A DNA stretch of 64,000 nucleotides, from NCBI GenBank assembly GCA_012845835.1, contig JABAKD010000026.1, positions 13,156,111 to 13,220,110 on the forward strand, in the 5' to 3' direction. Shown here piece after piece: positions 12,120 through 23,165 of the stretch. The position numbers and the translations under genes were made by a program. The notes under the pieces are model-generated. The model saw only the letters and a list, made by a program, of their open reading frames with translations, ran no database searches and was not told where the DNA came from. This DNA comes from Undaria pinnatifida (lineage: Eukaryota; Sar; Phaeophyceae; Laminariales; Alariaceae). Position 1 is the first letter of the stretch, and the number at the start of each line of letters is the position of its first letter.

Positions 12120-12276
12120 ATGTATAGTTTCCAGGCACACATTGAGCTGCCCCCCCCGCCCCCCCCCCCCCCCCCCGCCCCAACCCCCCCCCCGCCCCCA
12201 ATAATATACTGGTGCCAAAACCGTCAGATTTATCCCCTCGAAAGGATTTATAGCTTACATGCACAAATTGCCCTCT

Positions 12277-12308
<32 letters not shown>

Positions 12309-12670
12309 AAACCCGCTCGCTTTTGATCAAAACCAGGCCCCCTCGTCCTTCAAAACTCCGCCCCACCCCCCTCACCGGTTATTCGACTTACAAGATTCAC
12401 TTGATAAAAGGATACACTTCCCTTCACAGCTGTCAGATTTTGTCCCCCTCAGAAACGGGTTTTATAGTTTCCGCGCACAGACTGACTAAAATCATCCTGT
12501 TGACCCTGATAGCTACACTGTAGTTGTAAGGGGAGTCGCCGACCTATATCCTTAATGAGGACACACAACTCGTAATGCGCGCGATCGGAGTATCACACAC
12601 AGCTTGCAAAGATGAGTTTCGACGAAATCTTCGATCTCACAGCTGGAGTGTATTTTCATTTTTTATAATA
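12120..12670 (+). repeat. B-family repeat, copy 3, with poly-C tracts
   Basis: Poly-C-rich left part (12150-12305), then CACCGGTTATTCGACTTACA and a complete B order to GATGAGTTTCGACGAAATC and TGGAGTGTATTTTCATTTTT. Confidence 0.85.
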
Positions 12671-13469
12671 TCTCGTATACATACTATGATATCATACGTA
12701 TCATACCAGGTATTTTCTGCCAACTCTGCTACTTCGTATCAATCGCAAATACGTCGGGAGACGGTCAGTCATTGGGAAAACGTTTAGCGGTCAGTCAAGG
12801 GATGTCAAATCGATCGTTACACCCTAAAAACCAGTAGTTTTGACGTCAGTCAAGCTAAATTACTGCAAAATTGCCGGCGGTCAAAGGCTGAACGTGCTGT
12901 CTCCGGACATCTTTGATTGATAGTGGTTGGTTGGGCGAACTGCGGCAGTGCGGCAGTTGGGTGGAGGGTAAACTACTAGTTTTCTGTGAATGGCCGAGCC
13001 TTTTTTTCAGCTTTTTTTCCAGTTAGTATTTCTGTACTGTTATTCTTGTTGTGTTTGCCATCCGAATGTGTGTTTGCAGTAGTTTGCAGAATTGAGTGTC
13101 CAGCTTCAACGTTGTTCGCTCATAATATTCCCGAAAGAAGAAACTATCGGAAAGAAATTACTTTGTTTCGTTAGCACTGGCACCAGGTACTTTTTCGGAT
13201 AATATAGAGCGAGTTGAAGTGTTGAAGCTCCATGGTACGAAGCAGGAGAACTTGCGTTTGCTTCGCCCCTCCCCCAGTTGATAGGCAATCAATCTTCCTG
13301 CGCGCGGTGTGCATAGTGTACTCGTGGGTATGGCGCCATGGCTCCCAACGTGAACTTATCCTAACCTCTCTAGAGCCACGAAACCCCTCCCTATCCTGAT
13401 TCTAAGTAATTTGTTTTGAAATGGGTTTCCAGCTATAAACGCGGTGCTTGTTTTGTATTTAATAAAAAT
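12671..13469. other. No gene seen; fragment of GACGGCAATTTT satellite
   Basis: 12787-12905 holds, in reverse orientation, GGTCAGTCAAGG, CTAAAAACCAGTAGTTTTGA and AAAATTGCCGGCGGTCAAAG, related to the array at 46971-47460. The rest is unassigned. Confidence 0.5.
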
Positions 13470-13474
13470 ATGAA

Positions 13475-13740
13475 TTACACACCAGCTGTGAGATTGAAGA
13501 TTTCGTCGACACTCATCTTTCCCAGCTGTGCATGTTACTCAGATCGCGCGTACTATTGGGTGTTTGTCCTCGTCAAGGATACAGGTTGGCGACTCCCCTT
13601 GGAATTAGCTTGTACCAGAGTCAACAGGTGATGTTGATCAATCTGTGCACGGAATCTACTAAAAATAAACCCGTTTTTGAGGGGGACAAAATCTGACGGC
13701 TGTGGAATGCATCAGGTTATCCATGTAAATCGTAAGACTG
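13475..13740 (-). repeat. B-family repeat, copy 4
   Basis: Reverse complement of B: CACCAGCTGTGAGATTGAAG, GTCGACACTCATCTTT, GGTTGGCGACTCCCCTTGG, TTTTTGAGGGGGACAAAATC and GTAAATCGTAAGACTGTAAG. Confidence 0.85.
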
Positions 13741-14795
13741 TAAGTCGCGAGTTTTAGGACTATGGTTTTAGGTGCTGTGCTCTGAAAGTTGGTGTTACCC
13801 GTTTGGGACCCAGGCAATACAGCCGTGTATGCGCAACGACCGACACGTAAAAAACTTCCACGAGCCGGACAAATCAGATCCTTATATTAGTTACTAATGA
13901 TCTATTGATGATCTGTGCCTTTCAGGACAGACCGATCCCTAGTCTATTTATGGTCGGCATGGCCTATGGATCATGCAGATCGATACATCATATAGATCAT
14001 GCTAGCGGGGGAGAGCAGGATGATGGGACTTATCAATTAGCATATGTTTCCTGGGGTTGCATCTGTACCTCAAGGACCCTGAACGCCTTATCATAGCGGC
14101 AGGTACAGGATCTAGATGATCTAGATGGTCTAGATCATGATCTGCCTGAGGTGGGAAAGCTTCGAAACGGTTCCGCCAATCGTCTTTGGTAACGTAACGG
14201 CAGTTAATGGGACCTACAGCAACGATGGGAGATCGCGGACGGATCCCCTGACTCACCGGGCCTCTGAAACCAAAACTGTTACCATGGTAGTGCATTTAGG
14301 CCGGAAGAAGGCGTAACCGCGCCCCAAAAGTCCGGCCTCTTACGATAGACATGTCTAATCCAAGCATTGGGTTCATTGTGCTTGATGCCTTGGCTGAGTG
14401 CAATTGCATCAATACTTTTAATAGTGTAGTTGGGCCGAAATCCACCCTTGCGTACCTTTGGTCGCGTAGCCTCTTGATGGGCAGAAAATATAGGGTAAAC
14501 GATCTGCAGCACGAGCGGAGCTGTACAAGAACGGTCTGAGTACAGGAGTTCATGCTGCGATGGCCGGAGCACTGTAAATATCCTTGCAACGTGGGTTCGC
14601 CACAAAGTGTAGCACCTCACCGTTTGTAGGTTATACAGCATTGTTGTCCGCTGTTTACTAAAAAACGTTGTACTTACCCCCTTCAGGGGCCCAGTAAAAA
14701 AAAAAGTACAATCGCGTTCTTGTCATGATGTGCGAGCATGCGGCCCATGTCACGGTGCCAGCTATGCGCGCGTGTATTGCCGGTCAGAGTCGTTT
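13741..14795. other. Unassigned, possible degraded element
   Basis: GATC-rich patch (13900-14140, AGATGATCTAGATGGTCTAG). Two minus-strand ORFs of about 97 and 120 codons lie at 14002-14641 (for example VRKGGFRPNYTIKSIDAIAL). They look mildly protein-like but match nothing I recognise. Confidence 0.35.
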
Positions 14796-15050
14796 TATCG
14801 TTTTTAAGGTAGCCCCCCCCCCCACTTTTCTTTAGCGAAATCGCCGGTTTTCAAACCAGCTCCCGGCCGTATCTCCTGAAATTCGGTGCCCCTTTTGCCA
14901 CCCCGACGTCATCGTTCCATAATAGGCCTTTGCAAACAAGAAACTGTTTTGAGGATGCTTTTGTTCATGGCATCAAATCTCGTGCCGAGCAGCCAGAAAA
15001 CGTTCGTTAAAAGAAAACCGCCGTTTTGCGGGGGGCTCTATGATCGTTGA
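14796..15050 (+). mobile_element. D-family TIR element
   Basis: GGTAGCCCCCC left end, AAATCGCCGGTTTTCAAACC, CTCCCGGCCGTATCTCCTGA, ACCCCGACGTCATCGTTCC, and GTTCGTTAAAAGAAAACCGC before a GGGGGGCTCTATGATCG right end. Confidence 0.8.
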
Positions 15051-15105
15051 ATCAGTCGGTACTTGCATTGGAAATCGACAGCTAAATCGTCGTCAAAGCC
15101 ACTCC

Positions 15106-15428
15106 TTTTTTTTCTTCTTTTCTTCACACACACATCTACTTTCCAGCTTCTGGACAACAAGCTGTGGTCACACGTGTCGTCCCTTTCTCCCCCCCGGTTT
15201 TTGCCTTTTAACTTTTATCGCGCATAGGATTCAGCAATCCCACTGCTCGTCGATATTTTCATCGAGTGTTGCTAACGCACGCTCTCGCGCTTTCCGCAAG
15301 TCAACTTGTTGTGCACAAGACAAAAGCCCCCACAAATTTATACGAGTATGCACTCGGGGAGAATCGAACTCACGAAACTGACCTATGCCAGGCTCGAGGA
15401 TAACCTGATACGCCACGGGGGTGACCGA
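15106..15428 (-). mobile_element. S1 SINE
   Basis: Reverse-orientation S1: T-rich end, CTTTCCAGCTTCTGGACAAC, TATCGCGCATAGGATTCAGC, GCACGCTCTCGCGCTTTCCG, then the head (GAATCGAACTCACGAAACTG, AGGATAACCTGATACGCCAC). Confidence 0.88.
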
Positions 15429-16330
15429 CTCTATAGCTACCCGGGTTACTCCGTGTGAAGGACGATGCAATCGTCGGGACCAAAAAGCGGTAGGGGGAGG
15501 GGGCTATTTTTGGGACCTTTGTTTGCGGCGGCTTGGGGTCACTCGCGCGAGTGCCCCCCCCCCCCCCCCCCCCCTGTTCCTCTGCGGTCATAACCATTTG
15601 TGCTGCTTCAATTTTTGCGATACGAGTCGGTAACGGAACAGTTACCTACGCGCTACGCCAAACAAACCACCTGGATGAAGTCTTTTTGTGGGCGAGGTAC
15701 AGCAGAGTCACTCGTGCGAGTGAGCGGCTTAAACCCCTTCAGAGCCCCACAACCCCTCGCCCTATACTAACTTGAAGTAAATTTGCAAAAAAAAAGGGTT
15801 CCAGTTGTAATGGCGTTAAGCACACGGTGATGAAACCGGGAGCACCCCCCCCCTTGCGTAGCCTTTTGGCTCAGTTCTGTTGGTCAATTTTTTCCTCTGA
15901 AGCCCCTGCAGGGTAAGCTTGCCATCTGGCCAGCAGCGTGAGCTTCCCCGCCTCGGTCGTAAAATGAGCACGCCCGGAAGGAAGGAAAGCCTCTGCAAAA
16001 ATAAGCCCGAAAAAGTTACTGGCAAACATTTGAGGCCATGTATATGCGCACTGGCTATGTTTAAGTTTCGAACGCAGACAGCACTCAAGTCTTTGGATAC
16101 TGGAGAACTGCTGATTGCAGTGTGCGTGAGATTTCCGCGTTCATTCAGTTGTTTTCGTTTCGACGAAATGCTCGACGTTTTGAATTGGATAACTGCTGTT
16201 GCAGTTGGCGTGGGCTGTCTGCATTTGTTTTTTCGTGTGCATTCTTGTGTTACCGGTAAATCATAACTGAATTTTTCAGCTCAACTAGTGGAGAGTTTTA
16301 CACCTCCTGAACAGGCAGCGGCCACACATA
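15429..16330. other. No gene seen; CACTCGCGCGAGTG motifs and F-type fragment
   Basis: GTCACTCGCGCGAGTGCCC at about 15538 and GTCACTCGTGCGAGTGAGC at about 15707 bracket a poly-C tract. An AACCCCTTCAGAGCCCC...CCCTATACTAACTTGAAGTAA fragment (15729-15782) recurs across the window. Confidence 0.5.
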
Positions 16331-16339
16331 TGTTATAAT

Positions 16340-16475
16340 GTGTCTTCCCCTCTCCTGCCTCCGTGTAGTTGCATGTATTTGCATTTTCGTGTAGGGTTCA
16401 GCTTTCCCGCCGCCCGTCGGTTTCTGTCAAGCATTGCTATCGCACGCTCTCGCGTTTCCAGCGCCACGGTAAGCA
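16340..16475 (-). mobile_element. Diverged S1 SINE fragment
   Basis: TTTCGTGTAGGGTTCAGC, TTGCTATCGCACGCTCTCGC and nearby order match S1 in reverse. Head and tail are lost. Confidence 0.6.
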
Positions 16476-16654
16476 AGCACCACACACAGCTCCCACATAG
16501 ATTTTTCGACGGAATCTTCGATCTCCCTAACGGGTACAGTGGGTACCGTTCCCCGATTTAAAAGCAGCCCTTGACAAACCGAAACATGCGCTCTTATCTA
16601 CAAGACGTTGCCCTTACCTGTAACGGGCAATGTATGGCATTTAGTTTGGAGGGA

Positions 16655-16905
16655 CACGACAGAGGTGCACCACTTTTTTCCTGAGGCTTCCTCAATTTGG
16701 AAGGTTGAGAAAACATGTCTTGACCCAAAAAACTGATTTGGAGGCAAAATAAACCTGCTTTATCGCGGACGAAAAATCCCATGGTAATACGACGGGAATC
16801 ATGCGTAAGAATGAGCTATTTTTTCGGATGATTTTGGGTTAAGAAGCCGCGTCATTCAGAAAACAAAATTGCCGAAAAAAGGTACACCTTTGTCGTAGCA
16901 CGCGT
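16655..16905. mobile_element. E-family TIR element
   Basis: Left CGACAGAGGTGCACC, right GGTACACCTTTGTCGTAGCA. Internal AACCTGCTTTATCGCGGACG, GATTTTGGGTTAAGAAGCC and GCGTCATTCAGAAAAC. Confidence 0.8.
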
Positions 16906-17604
16906 CTCTAGTGTGGCGGGACACGCCGAGTTGACCGCTCTTAACCCCTCGAGAGCCCCAAAATCCCTCCCTATACTAACATCAAGTAAATTTGTCCCGC
17001 AAAAAGTTTTCCAGCTGTAAATGCCCAAATGCTCTCAAAACCGGGGTACCCATTGCAGTTTTTAGTTCATAAAATGAGGCACAGAACAAAAGTTACCTTT
17101 TTTTTTGGTTTTCGAACCCACCGGGTATCGTTTTCGTCTTTTTTTTTTTTCTACACAATGGCATGGAAGGTGTATATACCTTTTTATGATTTAAAACCGG
17201 TCTGGTACTGCTGATTCCTCTGCGAAATTACAAAAAAGTGCAGGAGATATATCTTACGTGCTACCTTTTTTTGGGTTTTCGAACCCTCCGGGTATCAATC
17301 CCTCCGCAAAAAACACGCTTTATTTTGTTTTTGAGCCCGCCGGTATGTATCGATTCCCTGGCGAAGGGACCCAATAAAGAGCAGAAAAGCGTAATCGGTC
17401 GAGCGTTGCATTTAATACTGAACCGTTCTTTCCACCCATCGGCTCCACCCGTCGACACCCGGCACGCACCCTTGTGTCCTTGCGGACTCTTTGTGCAAGA
17501 TGGAGATTGCCAGGTCTGTAATCACATACTGCTATGTATGATATGATACCCTGACAGCACTTTTCTTTTCTTTTTTTTTTTGCCTTCCCATTATTTGTTA
17601 GCCG
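16906..17604. other. No gene seen
   Basis: Starts with an AACCCCTCGAGAGCCCC...ACTAACATCAAGTAAATTTG fragment. It then holds repeated GGTTTTCGAACCC(A/T)CCGGGTATC at 17106 and 17274. Confidence 0.5.
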
Positions 17605-17882
17605 ACACGTGCTACGATAGATGGGGCATATTTCGTGTGAAATGTTTTTTATGAATGACGGGGGATCGTTTACCCGCAATGTCGTCGGAAATAATACGCC
17701 GGTTATTTTTTTTTTTCGGCACGATTCTTGTTGTGTACCTAGGCCATGGTATGTTTTCATCCGCGATACAGCAGGTATTATTTTTTGGAATGCAAATCAG
17801 TTTTTGGGAGGGGTCTTAAGCTCCCAAATTGAGGGGTAGTATTACGAGAAACAGTGGTGCACCTCTATCGTAGCCCGCGCCA
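17605..17882. mobile_element. E-family TIR element
   Basis: Left ACACGTGCTACGATAGATGG, right GGTGCACCTCTATCGTAGCC. Internal GAATGACGGGGGATCG, TTGTGTACCTAGGCCATGG and CATCCGCGATACAGCAGG. Confidence 0.8.
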
Positions 17883-18420
17883 TCCTCGACTACCCTTGCG
17901 CTCTCCCTCCCAGTACATAGTAACTCAGATGCGGGTTCAAATAGAGAGCCCTCCCCTCCCCTTCCCGCCACTTGCACGGTACGATTCTTACTACGTTAGC
18001 CCCCCCAACTTTCCTTTGACAAAATCCCCGGTTTTGAAACCAGCTCCCGGCCGTATCTCCTGAAATACGCTGCCCCTTGCCACCCCGACGTCATCGTCCG
18101 AGAGTGCTAGTAGTAGCAGTCCTTTGCAAACAAGGAATTTCATAGAGATGTTTTCTTCATCGCATCATTCCTCGTGTCGAGCAGCCATGAAACGTTCGTC
18201 ACAGAAAATCGCTGGGTCGCGGAGGGGGGGGGCTATCGTAGAATCAGTGGTACGTGCCTTCGTTTTTGTCGCGAGAACAACTCAGCATGTTCTTCCATCG
18301 TCGGCTCGCGTCGAACTGTGCATTTACACCATATTTACGCTATTTACAGTGAAGGAATTGTGTTTTTTTTTTTATCGGCTTCACTTCACGGCTACTCAGC
18401 AATTAGTTGGGCTGCGGGTG
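17883..18420 (-). mobile_element. S2 SINE split by a D element
   Basis: Left piece 17883-17983 (TGCGCTCTCCCTCCCAGTAC, ATAGTAACTCAGATGCGGG) and right piece 18249-18350 (GTGCCTTCGTTTTTGTCGCG, AGAACAACTCAGCATG) are the two halves of one S2 body, interrupted at GGTAC. Confidence 0.8.
17984..18248 (+). mobile_element. D-family TIR element inserted in S2, GGTAC target duplication
   Basis: Begins GATTCTTACTACGTTAGCCC and ends GGGGGGGCTATCGTAGAATC, so the termini are inverted repeats. GGTAC flanks it at 17979-17983 and 18249-18253; unbroken S2 copies have a single GGTAC there. Too short to encode a transposase. Confidence 0.85.
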
Positions 18421-18649
18421 GAGAAATAGAAAACCTTTTAATTGACTCAGTGCTTTTACAAATATCGCCACATGTGCCGAACCACAAAAACGCACGTTGT
18501 CTGAGGTTCGGAGGAGGGGGAAGGTCCACCGGTAACAATGCCGGTCTCCAATAACGAGTCGTCTACATGTTTTTCCTGTAAAAGCACGGAGCATATTTCT
18601 TCCGCTCGAATGTGCACAGAGTCTACTACTATACACGTCGACTACTCTG

Positions 18650-18870
18650 TGGTAGCTAAGATATTTCCGGCAGTTATAAATGGGATACATTTACTGCTCA
18701 GGCGTTGTATGGGCGAAGTGCCCTCAGGTATAAGATATGCCACGTGCCCGGTACCGGTACCAGGTATGATAATATACCCGTTGTGCAGTTGCGGCGGTCT
18801 CCCTCCCTGACCCGCTTTTCGCGGACAGGCAGGCAGGCAGGCAGGCCAAGGCCAATCAATGTAAGCAAGG
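18650..18870 (+). repeat. Direct repeat, copy 1 of a ~220-bp pair
   Basis: Shares GCGTTGTATGG, TGCCCTCAG, CCACGTGCCCGGTA, ATGATAATAT(A/T)CCCGTTG and a (GGCA)n run with 19560-19770. Confidence 0.75.
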
Positions 18871-19299
18871 GAAATGAGACGCACGGAGAAGAGAAGTGGT
18901 CATTGCGAAGGAGAAGCATGAAAATAACACGGGGTATACTTCTTCCGCTCGAGCGTGTATATAGGCCATACTTTGGCGGACTAAACTACCCTGTGGCAAC
19001 TGCAACTCGCATACGTTAGTACGGAGTATTTTGTATCTCTGCCACTTGCTATCCTATATACTTGGACGCAAGCTAAGGCGGTAGCGAGGTGCACTCTGGC
19101 TCTTTTTTTGCCTTCTGAGGGCGGTGGCTTAACCCCTTTAGATCCCCAAAATCCCTCCGTGCACTAACTTCCAAGTATTTTTTTCCCCCAAAGAGTCTCC
19201 CGTTGCGAAGGCGTTAAGGAGCTCTATACCTCACCCAATATCTGACGTGAACAAAAATGGAAGTGCTCCTCGACGAGCAATCTCACTGCCTACTTTCAA

Positions 19300-19430
19300 C
19301 AAAACAAATTATTATTAAAAAAAGCATGAAGAATTCGACGATTTTGGGGCTAAGGGAGCCCATCTCCCGCCGTCAACCAGAAAACGTTTCCGCCAGACGG
19401 TGTGCTATCTCTATCGCATCACGCGTCCTT
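19300..19430. mobile_element. E-family fragment
   Basis: GACGATTTTGGGGCTAAGGA and CAGAAAACGTTTCCGCCAGA, ending CTATCTCTATCGCATCACGC, match an E right half. Confidence 0.55.
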
Positions 19431-19559
19431 CAACTAAAATACAAGAAAGCTGTGTCCGAAACACAAGTGGAGTCCCAACAGGGCTATTATAGTCTAAGGA
19501 GTTAGAGCTGCAGCTACGTTCGTTTTTTTTGGAGAACAAATAGTTAGCATTAGAGTCGT

Positions 19560-19770
19560 CAGATATTTTTCTGCCGTTCTAGGCGGGGTACGTTTACCGC
19601 TCGAGCGTTGTATGGCTCGAATTGCCCTCAGGCAACATATCCCACGTGCCCGGTAGACCGGTATATATACACCAGGCATGATAATATTCCCGTTGCGCAG
19701 ATGTCCCGGTCTCCCGCCCCGACTCTTTTCGCGGGCAGGCAGGCAGGCAGGTCAAGGCAAACGTAAACAT
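19560..19770 (+). repeat. Direct repeat, copy 2 of a ~220-bp pair
   Basis: About 900 bp downstream of copy 1 with the same block order. A further partial copy (GAGGCCTCGGTCTCCCTCCC, then GCAGGCAGGCC) follows to about 19930. Confidence 0.75.
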
Positions 19771-20067
19771 GGGAATTGAGAAGCATGGGAAAAAGAAGCA
19801 TAACAAAGAGGGATACTCGTTGCGCAGAGGCCTCGGTCTCCCTCCCCCCCCCCGACCGGCTTTTAGGAAGCAGGCAGGCCAAGGAAAAAGCGTAAGCATG
19901 GGAATTGAGGCGAGGAGAATAGCTTAACAAGGAGAAGCATGGGATTTCAAAGGATTTTACGAATGAAAAGCTTTACGGAAGGATGTACGAATGCAAAGCT
20001 ATACGAAATATGGATATGTGATTTCTATTGGAACTGCATCTACGCTACATTGTCGGAGCGCAGACAC

Positions 20068-20423
20068 TAGGGCTGTGAGTCTCGGCGCGGCGCGATTACT
20101 GTGGTCACCACCCAGTTTTTGGTCGGGCGAATAGTTAGTCGTTTGCCGCAGGTGCCGACTATCCATCCGACTTGGATTGGGTTTCAGTACTTTCGGGAAA
20201 GGATTGCTTTCACGGGGGGCAGTTTTTCTTGTGCGAGTGGGCCCCCTCGGCCGTTGGGACCTGTTTGGCTCGCTTCGCTCGCCTGACTTTAAGTCGGCAA
20301 ATCGGCTGGCCATCAGTTGGTTTCGCCAGCCAACTTGCCAACTAAAGTCAGTTAGTCGGCTAATGGCAGCTGCCGATTCCTAGGGTTAGGTTAGTCTTGA
20401 ATTCCGGCCGACTCACAGCACTA
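20068..20423. mobile_element. hAT-like non-autonomous element, 8-bp target duplication
   Basis: Left terminus TAGGGCTGTGAGTC, right terminus GACTCACAGCACTA (inverted). Flanked by GCAGACAC (20060-20067) and GCAAACAC (20424-20431), a 7/8 match at the 8-bp length typical of hAT. The 356-bp interior has GACTTTAAGTCGGC and CAACTAAAGTCAG blocks and no transposase. Confidence 0.75.
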
Positions 20424-20431
20424 GCAAACAC

Positions 20432-21590
20432 ACTAACTAGTACCAGGTACTTGTAGCAAGAAATAATCGTGTTCATGACAAGCGTGACAAGGAGGAGCAC
20501 CGCAATGATAATCGTGACCAAAAAGAAGCCGGGGCGGCGCGCCCCTCCCTGATGGCAGGAAACTCCCCTGCTGGCAGGAGCACAGCTGATGTAAATCCGT
20601 CACGTAACCGTCGGCTTTTCACCCCTTTACAACTGGAAACCCGTTTTTGGGGACAAAATTACTTGGGTTTAGTATAGGGAGGGGTTCGGGGGCACACCTG
20701 TAGTGCTACTGGCACCGTCGAAATATCTGCGGCAGATGTACATGGTACCTGGTGGTATTGTGATGAAACGTATGACACTGTATGTTAATACTTTCGTTGT
20801 GAATTAGAACAACAGACAGATCCTGGGCAGGTGAGAGGAAAGTCTTGGTTGAGTCCTCCAGGTGGAGTTCCCGTATATTGTAATTATGACTGCTGGGTTT
20901 TGATTGGGTTGTTGGCGTTCGGGGTTAGGGCTACGTTCGCCTGGGAGGCTAACGAGCATGGTTGAGTAGTGTGGTGGAGTCGTCCGGATCGTTGCCTACT
21001 GTTAACATCTTGTCTTGTAGTTTGTGGCCACGTTACTGGTGCTTGTCTCTCTACGAGGAGGAGGTGTCGGCGCGGACACTGACTGGTTGTGCTGGGTGTA
21101 GACAGGTGGAAATATCGGTTTGATGTGAACAGCACACACAAATTATTCTGTTTTTCCATCATCCGGCAATTTGTGCGGGCAGCCGAGGGTTAGGTTCAAC
21201 GGCGATCGCGCTCGTGAGCATTTCCAGAAGAAAGTAGAACAAATGAAACCCCGAAAACAGGAAACCTACTGGTTCACGGTTTTTCTATTATTAAGACTTC
21301 GGCTCCTTATTTGTTAATTCTTCTCTTGCTTCTGATTTTCTTAGTTCGAGCGAGCCAGCGCGCGGCGGCATGTTGCCATCGTGAGCGTCACCTCTATAAA
21401 TACCAGTTATATAGACTGTAGATATAACACGTAAAACATGCAATGCAAAATACTTGTACATGGTATCTCTTTGGCATATAATGCCGTTGATGAATAGTTT
21501 CCCCGCATGTCCCGCCCGCCCCCCCCGCCCCCACCCCCCCCACCCCCCCGTCCCTCTTGTTCAAACGCCCCACCTAAAATCAAATCTGCC
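20432..21590. other. No gene seen
   Basis: Includes a reverse fragment of the ACTTCAAGTAAATTTG-type repeat near 20620-20690 and an unassigned 92-codon minus-strand ORF. Nothing else identified. Confidence 0.45.
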
Positions 21591-22300
21591 AGAGTGGTAA
21601 ACACTACCAGCTAGCTAATATCACCTTATTATCTTTCTAGCCATCCATGCCGTAGCTCCAATTCATCCCCCTCCCCCCCCCCCCCCCTTTTTTCCCCCGT
21701 TCCCTCTCGTTCAAACTCCCAGCCCAAAATCGAAATGGGACAGAGTAATAAACACTCCTACGCAATTGATATCACGTCATTATCTTTCTAGCCATTCATG
21801 GCGTGGCTTTAATTCACCCCCCGCACCCCCTCAACGCCCCCTCCTTCCCCACCACCCGCACCATCGCCTAGACCTAGCACCACGCGTATAGCAAGCCCCT
21901 ACATATATGCGTGATACGCGCGATCGGAGTATCACACACAGCTTGCAAAGATGAGTTTTGACAAAGTCTTCGATCTCACAGCTGGAGTGTATTTTTATTT
22001 TATATATGTGACCTAAAACTGTTAAAAACCCTCCCCCCCCTGCCCCTTTTTTTTTTTTTTTTTCTTCTTCCCCGCCTCTCTTGCTCAAACGCCCCACCAC
22101 ACATCTAAATCTGCCGGAGAAATAAACACTTCCACGCACTTGATATCACCTCATTATCTTTCTAGAGCCATTCATGCCACTGCTTCAATTCATCCCCTCC
22201 CCCCCCAACGCCCCCTTCTTCCCCGCCACCCGCACGATCGCCTAGACCTAGCACCACGCGCATAGCAAACCCCTACATCTACGCGACCTAAACCTGTTTA
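21591..22300. repeat. Poly-C-laden tandem repeat cluster with B fragment
   Basis: ATTATCTTTCTAG followed by a CCATTCATG-like segment and AATTCA(C/T)CCC recurs near 21630, 21780 and 22155. GACCTAGCACCACGCG recurs at 21870 and 22245. A truncated B copy (GATCGGAGTATCACACACAG to GATGAGTTTTGACAAAGTC) sits at 21915-22010. Confidence 0.75.
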
Positions 22301-22364
22301 AAAACCCCTTTCGCCCAACCACCCCCCCCTCCCCCCCCCCCCACCCACTCGAACACTCTGCCCT

Positions 22365-23165
22365 CTCCTCACTGGTTGTACGACTTACAGGATATACACC
22401 ATAAACTAGTGCATTCCTTCCAAAACTGTCAGATTTATCCCCTTGAAGGATTTATAGTTTCCACCCACAGATTGAGTTGCCCCGCCCGCCCCCCCCCCCC
22501 CCCCGCTCCCTCTTGTTCAAACCCAGGCCCCCACGTCCTTAAAAACTTCGCCCTTCCCTCACCGGTTATTCGACTTTCAGGATGCACTTGATATAACTTG
22601 CATTTCCTTCCACAGCTGTCAGATTTTGTCCCCCTCAAAAACGGGTTTTATAGTTTCCGCGCACAGACTGCCTAACATCACCCTGTTGACCCTGATAGCT
22701 ACACTGTTATAATACCGGTCGCCCCGGTGGCGTATCAGGTTATCCTCGAGCCTGGTATAGGTCAGTTTCGTGAGTTCGAGCCCCGCTGAGTGCATACTCG
22801 TATAAATTCGTTGGGACTTTTTCTTGTGGACAAATTGACTTGCGGAAAGCGCGAGAGCGTGAGTTAGCAACACTCGACGAAAAATCGACGAGCAATGAGA
22901 TTGCTGAACCCTATGCGCGATAAACATTGAAGGCAAGAACCGGGAAGGAGAAGGGATGACACCTGTGACCACGGCTTGTCCAGAAGCTGGAAAGTAATAG
23001 TGTGCAAAAAAAAAAAAAAGTTCCAAGGGGAGTCGCCGACCAATATCCTTAAGAACACGCAAACCGTAATACGCGCGATCGGAGTATCAAACACAGCTTG
23101 CAAAGATGAGTTTCGACGAAGTCTTGGATCTCACAGCTGGCTGGAGTGCATTTTTATTTTCATGA
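22365..23165 (+). repeat. B-family repeat(s), split by an S1 SINE
   Basis: Full B order from TGTACGACTTACAGG through CACAGCTGTCAGATTTTG to GATAGCTACACTG at 22706. It resumes after the SINE with AAGGGGAGTCGCCGACC and ends GATGAGTTTCGACGAAGTC. Confidence 0.85.
22714..23019 (+). mobile_element. S1 SINE, full length
   Basis: Head CGCCCCGGTGGCGTATCAGG and GTGAGTTCGAGCCC, body GCGCGAGAGCGTGAGTTAGC, core GCTGAACCCTATGCGCGATA, end AGCTGGAAAGTAATAGTG with a poly-A tail. The insertion target is also a B element; the target duplication is not clear here. Confidence 0.88.
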
